Shown: one piece after another, positions 34,664 to 42,250 of the stretch
Numbering within the stretch: position 1 is the stretch's first letter
Layout of the letters: each line of letters starts with the position of its first letter
Assembly: GCF_000225525.1 (NCBI RefSeq)
Contig: NZ_AGBF01000012.1
Coordinates: forward strand, 21,286-85,285
Source: Streptomyces zinciresistens K42
GTDB lineage: Bacteria > Actinomycetota > Actinomycetes > Streptomycetales > Streptomycetaceae
Direction of reading: 5' to 3'
Length of the DNA stretch: 64,000 bases
Notes under the pieces: generated by a model
The model's database searches: none
The model's input: only the letters and a program-made list of their open reading frames with translations
What the model was told of the DNA's origin: nothing
Translations under genes and position numbers: made by a program

Positions 34664-35448
34664 ACCCCGACCCCCACCAGCCGCTCGCGCCGCCACTGCC
34701 CGCGGTCACCACCGTCCTGTTCGACATCGACAACACGCTGATCCCCACCCGCGCGATCTGGCAGCGCGCCCTGCACGCCGTCGCCGCCCGCCTCGCCGAC
34801 GCTCATCCCGGCGTGAGCGCGGCCGTCATCGCCTCCACCTACGTGAACACCTCCGACCGGCTGTGGGGCAACTACGACCACGCCCTGGCCGCGCTCGGCT
34901 CGCACACCGCCGCCCGCCGCCACGTATGGGAAGTCGCTTTGCGCGAAGCCGGGATCGAACTGGGCGAGCGGCAACTGACCGCCCACGTCGACGACTTCGC
35001 CCACCGGCAGGTGCGCGCGATCCGACCCGTCCCCTCCACCGTCGACGCCTTCCGGCGCCTCGCGCAGGTCTACCAGCTCGGCGTCATCACCAACGGCGAC
35101 GCCGACCACCAGCACGCCAAGGTCAAACAGGCCGGCCTCGACCCATACTTCGAGACCGTGGTGTGCGCGCTGGGCAACGGCCACCGCAAGCCGCACCCCG
35201 CGCCGTTCCACCGGGCCTGCGAAGACCTGGCCGTCCGGCCCGAGCAGTGCCTGTACGTCGGCGACGAGTGGGACACCGACGTCGTCGGTGCCCGCGCCGC
35301 CGGACTGCACCCGGTCTGGATCACCCCCACCGGGCAGCCCCCGCCCGGATCGGGGCCGACCACCCGCTTCACCAACCTCGCCTCCTGCCTGACCGTGCTG
35401 CGCGACCACGCCGCGAGCAAGCCGATCCGCGAAACGGAGCCCACGTGA
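34660..35448 (+). CDS. HAD-family phosphatase 2
   Basis: A protein of 262 residues with VLFDIDNTLIPT (nucleophile Asp), VITNGDADHQ (motif II), GHRKPHPAPFHRA (Lys) and YVGDEWDTDVVGARAAG (motif IV). It resembles haloacid-dehalogenase-type phosphatases of the HAD-IA group, such as the pyrimidine-nucleotidase YjjG. It probably dephosphorylates a nucleotide or sugar phosphate, perhaps the product of the neighbouring kinase domain. It overlaps both neighbours by four bases. Confidence 0.84.
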   Translation: MNPDPHQPLAPPLPAVTTVLFDIDNTLIPTRAIWQRALHAVAARLADAHPGVSAAVIASTYVNTSDRLWGNYDHALAALGSHTAARRHVWEVALREAGIELGERQLTAHVDDFAHRQVRAIRPVPSTVDAFRRLAQVYQLGVITNGDADHQHAKVKQAGLDPYFETVVCALGNGHRKPHPAPFHRACEDLAVRPEQCLYVGDEWDTDVVGARAAGLHPVWITPTGQPPPGSGPTTRFTNLASCLTVLRDHAASKPIRETEPT

Positions 35449-36779
35449 CCACCACGGCTACCACCGTCTCTCCCCCACCCCGGGCGAACACGGCCCACCC
35501 CACCGGCCCCACCCTGCCGGATCCCCGCGCCGGGAGCGCCGTCGCCTGCGACCTGCTGGGCCTGGTGCACATCCCCGCCTCCGAACTGCGCCTCGCAGCC
35601 CGCGCTGGCCTGGACCCCGCACTGCTGGACGCTTTCCTCCCGGACGCCAGCGGGCCCCGGCCCGAGGCGGGCGCGCGGCATATCCGGCTCGGCCGGGGCC
35701 CGGCCTACTACCAGCCACGTACGGCGCTGCCGTCCTGGGCGGCGCTGGGCGAAGCCCTCGGCCGCCTGGACCGCCAGGCGCCAGGGCAGGCCCCGGCACT
35801 GCGGCACGCACTGCTCGACAACCTCCACAACCTCGCCGCCGCCGGCGCCTACACCCTCTGGCACGGCCTCACCGACCGCCCCCGCCTCACCGACGATCCG
35901 CGCCCGGCCGCGCTGGAACGCCTGCTGGAGATCGCCACCTCCACCGCCGCCGCTCTGCACGGCCACCGCGCCGCCGGCCCGTTCGCCCCGCACCCCGGCG
36001 ACCTCGCGCTGCTGCAGGCCCACGAGGCGGGCTGGCGGACCTTCCGGGAGCTCGACAACACGGTCAAGATCGGCAACGAGCTGCGCTTCCTCGCCGAGCA
36101 CGTACTGGCGCCCCAGCCCGACATCACCACGGTCCTCGCCCCGCTGTACGGGTCGCTGTCCCTCGCGCTGACCGCCCGGACCGTCCTTCCCGCCCTGCTC
36201 GGCCGACCGATCGACGTGCACCTGGTCCGCCTCGGCTTCCACGACCAGGGGAACGTCGCCTACCTCGGCGCCGGAGGTACCGTCCGCCACCGCGCTACCG
36301 CGCCCCGCGCCTACCGCGACCGCCTGACCGCCGCCGCCCGCGACACGACCGTACTGGTCATCGACGACAACGTCGGCTACGGCAGCACGCTGCGCGCCGC
36401 GCGCGCCCTGGTCGAACAGCTCGGCGGACGGGCCGTCACCCGCAGCGTCGAATCCGCCTGGACCCTGTACCACCGCTCCGGTCGGCACGACATCGCCGAC
36501 GCCGCCGACCTGCCGAGCCTGCGCCCCAACCTGCACCACAGCATCCAGAAGCGCCTGACCGGGCACCTGCTGCGTGGAGACGCCGGCGCCTACCTGCGCG
36601 ACGGGGCCCACCGTGCGGCGGGCACGCTGCACCGGCAGATGGCCTCCAGCTTCGACCTCGTGGTGAGCACCGGTACCTGGACCACCGCCCAACTGGCCGC
36701 CATGCGGACCGAACTCGCCCACGCCGCCACCTGGAACGAACCGCCCGTCCCCCGCCCGGCCGCGCTCGCCGCCGCCTGA
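35445..36779 (+). CDS. Phosphoribosyltransferase-like protein with N-terminal extension
   Basis: A protein of 444 residues. The C-terminal half carries the PRPP-loop-like VLVIDDNVGYGSTLRAARAL preceded by ITTVLAPLYGSLSLALTAR, as in orotate/adenine-type phosphoribosyltransferases. The N-terminal 200 residues are helical and unassigned. With the proteins at 11955, 29610 and 31051 this makes four such folds in the cluster. Starts at GTG overlapping the HAD gene; the specific base is unknown. Confidence 0.7.
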   Translation: MTTTATTVSPPPRANTAHPTGPTLPDPRAGSAVACDLLGLVHIPASELRLAARAGLDPALLDAFLPDASGPRPEAGARHIRLGRGPAYYQPRTALPSWAALGEALGRLDRQAPGQAPALRHALLDNLHNLAAAGAYTLWHGLTDRPRLTDDPRPAALERLLEIATSTAAALHGHRAAGPFAPHPGDLALLQAHEAGWRTFRELDNTVKIGNELRFLAEHVLAPQPDITTVLAPLYGSLSLALTARTVLPALLGRPIDVHLVRLGFHDQGNVAYLGAGGTVRHRATAPRAYRDRLTAAARDTTVLVIDDNVGYGSTLRAARALVEQLGGRAVTRSVESAWTLYHRSGRHDIADAADLPSLRPNLHHSIQKRLTGHLLRGDAGAYLRDGAHRAAGTLHRQMASSFDLVVSTGTWTTAQLAAMRTELAHAATWNEPPVPRPAALAAA

Positions 36780-36795
36780 CCCCGGAGGCGCCCGC

Positions 36796-37575
36796 ATGCC
36801 CACCACCCACACCCCGGCGACCGCAACAGCCACCGCCGTCCCCGCCGGGCCGACCGGTCACTGGCGGGTGAACGTCGACGTCCGCCACGGCACGGTCACC
36901 TCCCTCCCCGGCCTGCCGCCGGGACGGCTGCTCGCCGACCTCCTCGACGACGACGTTCCCACCGCCGTCATCGACCTCGACCGCTCCACCGGCACCAGCA
37001 CCAGCACCGCGCTGCTGGAGACGGCCGTGCGCCACCACCCCGGCCAGCTGTGGGCCGGCGGCCGCCTGGCCCCGCGCGCCCCGGCCGTCCGCCGCCTCCT
37101 GGACGCCGGCGCCGCCGGTGTCCTGCTCGGCTCTACCGGCCTAGTCCCCGACGGCCGCCTCGACCCGCACGCCTGGCCGGACTTCACCACCCTCGCCGAC
37201 GCCGGACAACTGATGCTGTCCCTCGACGCCGTGGACGGACGGATCGTTACCGACGGCTTCACCCGCACCACCAGCGTGGCGCTGACCGACGCCCTAGACG
37301 CCCTCCTCGACGCCACCGGCGGCACCCAGCCCATCCTGATCACCGACGCCCGCGCGGCCACCCACCGCACCCCGCCCCCCTGGCAGGCCCTCGACCGCAT
37401 CGCGGGCCGCCACCCGCGCGCCGACCTGTGGTACGCCGGCGGCCTGGCCGGGTGGGCCGACCTGACGCGCCTGTGGCACGCCGGCTGGGGCGGCGTCGTC
37501 GGCCGCGCCTACCTCACCGCTCCCCGCGGTCTGCCCGACGCCGACGGCCGCCTCCACCGCACGCCACCCACGTAG
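36796..37575 (+). CDS. HisA-like (beta/alpha)8 barrel protein
   Basis: A protein of 259 residues. The pattern matches HisA: WRVNVDVRHG (Asp28), AVIDLDRSTG, LWAGGRLAPRAPAVRRLLDA, VLLGSTGL, LMLSLDAVDGRI (Asp144), ILITDARAA and LWYAGGLAGWADLTRLWHAG followed by GVVGRAYL. Both catalytic Asp equivalents are retained. HisA isomerises an aminoaldose ribotide of histidine synthesis by an Amadori rearrangement; a similar reaction on a cluster intermediate is plausible. Last gene of the operon, 16 bases after its neighbour, facing HisF/HisH. Confidence 0.75.
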   Translation: MPTTHTPATATATAVPAGPTGHWRVNVDVRHGTVTSLPGLPPGRLLADLLDDDVPTAVIDLDRSTGTSTSTALLETAVRHHPGQLWAGGRLAPRAPAVRRLLDAGAAGVLLGSTGLVPDGRLDPHAWPDFTTLADAGQLMLSLDAVDGRIVTDGFTRTTSVALTDALDALLDATGGTQPILITDARAATHRTPPPWQALDRIAGRHPRADLWYAGGLAGWADLTRLWHAGWGGVVGRAYLTAPRGLPDADGRLHRTPPT

Positions 37576-37576
37576 A

Positions 37577-37700
37577 ACCCGATCGGTCCGCCTCTACACC
37601 CCGCCGAGCTGACCGAGCTGCTGCACGCGGCCGGCTTCGTCGTCGACGAGCAGTTCGGCGGCTACGACGGCGCCCGGCCACTCACCGCCGACAGCCGCCC
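37577..37700 (+). pseudogene. C-terminal scrap of a methyltransferase gene
   Basis: Directly after the HisA-like stop, one frame reads PLHPAELTELLHAAGFVVDE and then QFGGYDGARPLTADS. This is the usual ending of small-molecule methyltransferases (a strand plus the GGYDG-tadSpR pattern). There is no start and no methyltransferase core upstream. It is likely the remainder of a deleted gene. Confidence 0.5.
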
Positions 37701-37771
37701 CCCCCGTCACCACGCACCACCCCTGAACCACCGCACGCCCGGCCCGCCCGGGACGGCCGTGCGCGCCGGAA

Positions 37772-37818
37772 AACGAAGCCGGGCCCAGCCGCGTTCCGCG
37801 GCTGGGCCCGGCTTCGTT
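37772..37818. terminator. Bidirectional terminator between HisA-like and HisF genes
   Basis: A perfect 22-base-pair inverted repeat: left arm 37772-37793, loop TTC at 37794-37796, right arm 37797-37818. Arm core is GCCGGGCCCAGCC. It lies between two convergent transcription units, 17 bases before the HisF stop. Actinobacterial terminators often lack U-tracts, so the stem alone is convincing. Confidence 0.9.
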
Positions 37819-37834
37819 CCGGGAGGGAGCTTGC

Positions 37835-38650
37835 TCAGGTAAGGCGGACAGGGAGCCCGTACCGCTTGGCGAGCTCGGCCTTGATCTCCCCGACCGGGAC
37901 GGTGCGCTCCATGCGCGGCGAGTACAGCAGCGAGCTGACGATCGCCGCCGACGCGCCCGCCTCGGTGAACGCCGCCGCCGCATGCTCGGCGGAACCGGCG
38001 CCGCCGGAGGCGATCACCGGCAGGTTGACCGCCTCGGCGATCGCCCGGGTGATCTCCAGGTCGTAGCCCTCGTGAGTGCCGTCCTGGTCGATGGAATTGA
38101 CGCAGATCTCCCCCGCGCCGAGCTCCTCGCCCCGCCGCGCCCACGCGATGGCGTCTAGGCCGGTGGCTTGCCGGGCGCCATCGATGAACACCTCGTACCC
38201 GCTGGGGATTTCGGGCGCCGTCGGGACACGCTTGACCTGCATGGACTGCACGATGCACTGGCGGCCGAACTCGGCCGACCCCTCGGTGATGATCGAGGGA
38301 TTGCGCACCGCCATCGAGTCCAGGCTGATCTTCTCCGCACCGGCGGCCAACACGGCGTGCATGTCCTCAAGTGAACGGATCCCGCCGCCCACCGTCAGCG
38401 GCACGAACACGGTCTCGGCGACCTTACGGATCGTGTTCAGGTCCGCCTGGCGGCGCTGGGCGCTCGCAAGGATGTCGTAGAAGATGATCTCGTCGATGCC
38501 GTCCGCGTACACCGACGCGGCGACCTCGGCGGCGTCTCCGACGTCGATGTTGTCCTCGAAGCGGCGAGCCTTGGTGACCCTGCCGTCGATGATGTCGAAG
38601 CAAGCGATCAGTCGGGTGGTCAGCCCCGTCGTGGTGGTCAGGCCGGGCAC
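37835..38650 (-). CDS. hisF: HisF-like cyclase subunit with altered catalytic residue
   Basis: About 271 residues from a GTG at 38650 behind AGGAGG, overlapping the hisH end by 13 bases. It aligns along its length with imidazole-glycerol-phosphate synthase HisF: IACFDIIDGRVTKA (Asp19 equals Asp11 of the enzyme, Lys retained), FYDI, TVGGGIRS, and SIDQDGTHEGYD. The segment that carries the second catalytic Asp (IDAKR in true HisF) reads SMQVKRV, so that Asp is Gln138. The true histidine reaction is therefore doubtful; a diverged amination or cyclisation is likely. Confidence 0.85.
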   Translation of the reverse strand: MPGLTTTTGLTTRLIACFDIIDGRVTKARRFEDNIDVGDAAEVAASVYADGIDEIIFYDILASAQRRQADLNTIRKVAETVFVPLTVGGGIRSLEDMHAVLAAGAEKISLDSMAVRNPSIITEGSAEFGRQCIVQSMQVKRVPTAPEIPSGYEVFIDGARQATGLDAIAWARRGEELGAGEICVNSIDQDGTHEGYDLEITRAIAEAVNLPVIASGGAGSAEHAAAAFTEAGASAAIVSSLLYSPRMERTVPVGEIKAELAKRYGLPVRLT

Positions 38651-39282
38651 AGCTCCTCCTGCGGGGTCTTGGCGAACCGCTCGAGGAGATCCAGCCCCAG
38701 CGGGCCGGACTTCTCGGTGTGGAACTGCGTGGCCATGATGTTGCCGCGCGCGACAGCAGAGGTGAAGGGCAGGCCGTACTCCGTGGTCGCCGCAATGTCC
38801 CCGGCGTCCGCGGGGTCGGCGTAATAGCTGTTCACAAAGTAGAAGTGGCCCGCTTCCGGCAGGCCGGCCAGGAAGGGATGGGCCGAGGTGCGGTGCACCT
38901 GGTTCCAGCCCATCTGCGGCACCCGTACGTCGGCGCCGTCGAAGGCCCGTACGGTCCCGGGCAACCAACCCAGGCAGGTCGCGTTCTGTTCCTCGCTGGT
39001 CTCGAAGAGGACCTGCAGGCCCACGCAGATGCCCAGGAACGGGGTGCGGCCTTCGATTACCCGGGCGTAAAGCGCCTCGGGCCATCCGGCTTCGGACAGG
39101 TAGGTCATCGTGGTTCCGGCTGATCCGACACCCGGGAGGATGATCCGGTCGATGCCATCCAAATCCGATGGTGAGGTGAGCAGACGGTTCGGCACACCGA
39201 GGAAGTTCAACGCGTGAACCACGCTCTGGCTGTTTCCGGTGCGGTAGTCGATCACGCCGACCACGGGTCGGTCGTCCTGCAT
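38638..39282 (-). CDS. hisH: HisH-like glutamine amidotransferase subunit
   Basis: A protein of 214 residues. The class I glutaminase triad is intact: Cys86 in GICVGLQ, His188 and Glu190 in TQFHTEKSG. The opening VGVIDYRTGNSQSV and ILPGVGSAGTTM are typical of HisH. It would hydrolyse glutamine and pass ammonia to the coupled HisF-like barrel. The pair is outside any histidine operon and next to a HisA-like gene and purine-type enzymes. Confidence 0.9.
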   Translation of the reverse strand: MQDDRPVVGVIDYRTGNSQSVVHALNFLGVPNRLLTSPSDLDGIDRIILPGVGSAGTTMTYLSEAGWPEALYARVIEGRTPFLGICVGLQVLFETSEEQNATCLGWLPGTVRAFDGADVRVPQMGWNQVHRTSAHPFLAGLPEAGHFYFVNSYYADPADAGDIAATTEYGLPFTSAVARGNIMATQFHTEKSGPLGLDLLERFAKTPQEELCPA

Positions 39283-39357
39283 GAACGCCTCAATCTAAGG
39301 GCCGCCGAGAGCGCCCCGGTTGAAGTAGCTGGCCGCCGTCACACACAGACGGCAAAG

Positions 39358-39380
39358 GTCACTATGAGTATATCGGTGAC
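39358..39380 (-). promoter_or_regulatory. Probable hisH-hisF promoter with inverted repeat
   Basis: On the minus strand a TATACT -10-like hexamer lies inside the inverted repeat GTCAC...GTGAC (39358-39362 and 39376-39380), about 80 bases upstream of the hisH start. No good -35 is visible. The symmetric arms around the -10 could be an operator. Assigned from position and sequence only. Confidence 0.45.
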
Positions 39381-39544
39381 GACTAGCCGCTGCCGTGGTT
39401 TCACCTGAGCTCTACGAGTCAGCGTGCTTGAACTCTTAGCGTCCCCCTTCCCCAAGCCGCCCCCTCTCGAGGGCGTCAGCTGACGAGCTGCTCTGGGTGT
39501 CCAGCACCTGGGGCAGCACCTGCTAACGCCTCGTACTCGGACCG

Positions 39545-39745
39545 CAGTTCGGGCCCTTCTGCGAGACCGACGCCGACCTCTCCGTCGCCTTCGCCAGCCA
39601 GGCAGCTCACGACAGCACCACCGACCAGCTGCCCGCCCGCCAACGCCGCGGTGCCGTCCGGGACACCCGCAGCATCGGCCTGCCCACCACGCTCCGCAAC
39701 GACCGCACCGCAACCCGACCGACTCTTAAGGCTTGCGCTCACGTC
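39545..39745 (+). pseudogene. Coding remnant upstream of the plasmid-like block
   Basis: In one plus frame the sequence reads GPFCETDADLSVAFASQAAH, then DSTTDQLPARQRRGAVRD and so on to a stop near 39770. Codon usage is gene-like, but there is no start and the frame runs into the next promoter. No family was recognised. Probably the 3' end of a gene lost at the junction between the biosynthetic region and the plasmid-like block. Confidence 0.35.
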
Positions 39746-39773
39746 GCGTCACCTATAGAGTCTTAAGAGTCAC
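39721..39773 (+). promoter_or_regulatory. Operator-flanked promoter 1 (TCTTAAGAGTC family)
   Basis: GACTCTTAAG (39721), then -35-like TTGCGC (39733), 15 bases, -10 TATAGA (39754) and GTCTTAAGAGTCAC (39760-39773). The two half-elements GACTCTTAA and TTAAGAGTC are inverted copies bracketing the promoter. It drives the gene at 39841. The same module occurs at 44448 and in part at 42141. Confidence 0.75.
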
Positions 39774-39840
39774 ATCTTGCTAGAGTTCGCGGAGGACCTT
39801 CACGACGGCCGCCGCTCCTCGCCCCTGGAGAGCCGTATCG

Positions 39841-40224
39841 ATGAGCACCGAGATCAAAATCAGCGAGTACAGCCGGGCCGCCGACCAGGCCCTCACTCAG
39901 ACCCGCGCCTGGGAGACCCTGGCGGCGTACGCCACCCAGACCCCGGACCTCGCCGACGCCTTGGCGGCCATCGACCTCACGGATCTCGACGGTTCCCTCG
40001 ACGGCACCGCCATCGAGCTCGGCCTGAGCGAAGCACGCAAGGAGTTCGAGCGCAACCAGGCTCTGGCGGAGGTCGAGACGCGCCGCCTGGCAACCGGCGT
40101 CGCGCCAAACGGCCGCTGTACGTGCGGTCACCTCGGCCCCGTCCACGCCCGCCGGGTCGTCGACGGCCGACTCCCCTGCGGCATCGCCGGCTGTCGCTGC
40201 GAAGACCTCACCTTCGGCTCCTGA
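39841..40224 (+). CDS. Small protein with C-terminal cysteine/histidine cluster
   Basis: A protein of 127 residues, first gene after the operator-flanked promoter. The N-terminal two thirds are helical (EARKEFERNQALAEVETRRL). The end carries CTCGHLGPVHARR and CGIAGCRCED, likely a zinc site. No family was recognised; proteins of this kind are common on Streptomyces plasmids. An AGAG ribosome-site-like sequence precedes the ATG. Confidence 0.6.
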   Translation: MSTEIKISEYSRAADQALTQTRAWETLAAYATQTPDLADALAAIDLTDLDGSLDGTAIELGLSEARKEFERNQALAEVETRRLATGVAPNGRCTCGHLGPVHARRVVDGRLPCGIAGCRCEDLTFGS

Positions 40225-40260
40225 CCACCGAACTACGAACGTGAAGGAGGCAGGACCGTC

Positions 40261-40476
40261 ATGACGAACAGCCTGGCGCGGATGATCGCACGCGAGGATG
40301 CGCTGGAGGAGGCGGGAATGCCGGCCGACGAGCGGACCACCTGCTACGCCCACAAGGCCTGGGCCTTCGAGTGCGCCGACCAGCACCTGCCGCTTACCGC
40401 TGGGCGAGTGCTCGCGGCGCTGCGCGAGGTCGACCGCGTCCGGTGGCACGCTGCCGGCGCCAGGCGCCGGCCGTAG
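40261..40476 (+). CDS. Small hypothetical protein
   Basis: A protein of 71 residues behind AAGGAGG at a good distance, so translation is credible. Sequence starts MTNSLARMIAREDALEEAGM and contains CYAHKAWAFECADQHL. It follows the Cys-rich protein by 36 bases and probably shares its transcript. Function unknown. Confidence 0.55.
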   Translation: MTNSLARMIAREDALEEAGMPADERTTCYAHKAWAFECADQHLPLTAGRVLAALREVDRVRWHAAGARRRP

Positions 40477-40644
40477 CGGACCAGCGCTCGGCCAGGCCAG
40501 TCCCCGCCCCGTCGGCGGAGACGTTCAGCCGGGGCCCCAGCCGGCCACCAGGCCGAGTCGGCCTCGGCCCCGCCGGGAACGAAGGCCCCACAGTCTGTCG
40601 TATCCTCGACCCGACGCAAGCTATAAGAGACAGGATTGTTAGAG

Positions 40645-41211
40645 ATGAGTAGCACGGACGACGTAGACGTTATCGACCTGACCAAGCGGACAGAACCGCT
40701 GAGCCTGAGCGAGATCAGTCGAGCGCTAGGGATGAAGTCGCGCACAGCCGCGCAGAAGTGGCACAAGCCGCCGGCGCAGAAGGCGATGGAGGGCAAGCCG
40801 CCGGCCAACAAGCCGGCTCTGCACGTGGTTGCCGAAGCGCTGGGGATCGACCTAGGCGACGACATCCTGGTGACTTCAGCGCCGCGTTTCCCGGTGGAGG
40901 TCGTTCTGGCTCTGGGCAAGGCCCTGGGCTACCTCGACCGCTCCGGCCGCATCGTCGAGGAGATCGCGAACAAGGGCCGCGGCCGCTGGCTACCGGTCGA
41001 ACCGACGATCGACCCTGCTTCAGGCCGGCGCCGGGTCTACACCAACCACCTGGCCGCGAAGCTGGGCGTCAAGAACTCGTCGATCGAAATGGCTCTCCAC
41101 CGGGGCCACTTCACAGACTCGGACGGGACAGATGAGATCGGCCGCGTTTTCTGGTGGGTGCCAACGGCCAACAAGATCCTCAAGGACAAGAACATCGGGG
41201 ATCGGTTCTGA
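40645..41211 (+). CDS. Putative DNA-binding regulator of the plasmid-like block
   Basis: About 188 residues from the ATG at 40645. The N-terminal LSEISRALGMKSRTAAQKWH looks like a helix-turn-helix, and a second region (NHLAAKLGVKNSSIEMALHRGHF) has the same character. It has its own promoter: TATAAG at 40622, running into AAGAGACA, which resembles the AAGAGTCA half of the shared operator. It is therefore a candidate for the protein that binds these operators, by inference only. Confidence 0.6.
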   Translation: MSSTDDVDVIDLTKRTEPLSLSEISRALGMKSRTAAQKWHKPPAQKAMEGKPPANKPALHVVAEALGIDLGDDILVTSAPRFPVEVVLALGKALGYLDRSGRIVEEIANKGRGRWLPVEPTIDPASGRRRVYTNHLAAKLGVKNSSIEMALHRGHFTDSDGTDEIGRVFWWVPTANKILKDKNIGDRF

Positions 41212-41380
41212 GTACCAGCTCGAGCGCGCCGACGCCCTGAGGCGGAGGCGGAGCCGGGAGCAAGCATGCCGCACTCGGAGTGACAGGCCTGGCCGTCCGA
41301 GCCGCGGTCAGCGCCACCTACCGCCCTCCACGAACCGCCTGGATACACCTCCCCTCGGTCGGAAGAGAATCAAGACGGAC

Positions 41381-41407
41381 GCCCGTCCCGGAGCACCCGG
41401 GACGGGC
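41381..41407 (+). terminator. Hairpin terminator
   Basis: GCCCGTCCCGG (41381-41391) pairs with CCGGGACGGGC (41397-41407) around a 5-base loop. It ends the transcript of the regulator at 40645. The rest of the 360-base gap up to 41573 shows nothing else recognisable. Confidence 0.8.
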
Positions 41408-41572
41408 GCCGGCATTCTCGCCGGAAAGTCGCCGGAGCGCCGAACCGTTCACCGCGAGGAGTGAACATGCTCCCGTTTGAGGGGCCGTGATTCCCGAACG
41501 CCAGCCCTGTCCTCCCGCCCCGTAGCACACTTGCGCTCCCAACTTCCGTGCTAAGCCGAGGGAGATGTTCGA

Positions 41573-41986
41573 ATGTCGAGGCCGACCACCAGGTCTGAAC
41601 GACGGACTGGCCGTTGCCAGTGCGGCGACATCGCTTACGCGGTGGCCGGCGACCCGCACGACCCCCACCTGTGTTCCTGCGAGCACTGCACGCGAATCTC
41701 CGGCTCGCCAGCGGTGGCGTGGGTCGGATTCCGCGTCGAGGACCTGACCTGGACAGGCCCCGCCGGCGAGCCGACGTGGTTCGCGACCTGGCCGACCCTG
41801 CGCCGGGGCTTCTGTCCGCGCTGCGGGACGCACCTCGTTTCCGTCGCCGACGGTTCGGAAATGATCATGGTGACGATCTTCAGTCTCACCGAGTCGACCG
41901 GCCTGGATCCCGTGGGACACAGCTTCCGCGACGCCGCCGTGCCATGGATGGCCGTCACGCTGGCCCCCGACCCGCTTGGCCAGTAG
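41573..41986 (+). CDS. GFA-family zinc protein
   Basis: A protein of 137 residues. The zinc cysteines follow the GFA (glutathione-dependent formaldehyde-activating enzyme-like) pattern: GRCQCGD, CSCEHCTR and FCPRCGTH. The family includes centromere-protein-V-like and formaldehyde-related enzymes; substrates are mostly unknown. It stands alone between terminators. Could be a passenger gene on the mobile block. Confidence 0.82.
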   Translation: MSRPTTRSERRTGRCQCGDIAYAVAGDPHDPHLCSCEHCTRISGSPAVAWVGFRVEDLTWTGPAGEPTWFATWPTLRRGFCPRCGTHLVSVADGSEMIMVTIFSLTESTGLDPVGHSFRDAAVPWMAVTLAPDPLGQ

Positions 41987-42140
41987 CACCACGGGAACGG
42001 AGGCCGGCGGATGACCGTCCCGTCCGCACGGCCCGGCGACACCCTCCGGTGCGATCGCGAACATCACTTCACCTCACGTGCAGCACGTAGAGATAAGCGC
42101 CTCACGCCCATCCTGAGCTGCGAAAACACCGAAAGCATGG

Positions 42141-42157
42141 TATAGTCTTAAGAGTCA
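42141..42157 (+). promoter_or_regulatory. Promoter 2 with TCTTAAGAGTC operator
   Basis: A TATAGT -10 at 42141 runs directly into GTCTTAAGAGTCA (42145-42157), the same element as at 39760 and 44488. A clear -35 and the upstream GACTCTTAA copy are missing here. It would drive the ATPase gene at 42251. Confidence 0.65.
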
Positions 42158-42250
42158 AAGGGCGTTGGTCCCGACACCGGTCGCGACTGGACATCATGTG
42201 CCGGTGCCGGGACTCGCTGAACACTCAACCGACTGGTTCCCGGAGGAACC

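Noticed and set aside
40621..40633. TATAAGAGACAG resembles the Tn5 mosaic end used in sequencing adaptors.
   Set aside because: Only about 12 bases match, the flanking bases differ from the 19-bp end, and the position fits a promoter -10 plus operator half. Contamination or a Tn5 end is not supported.
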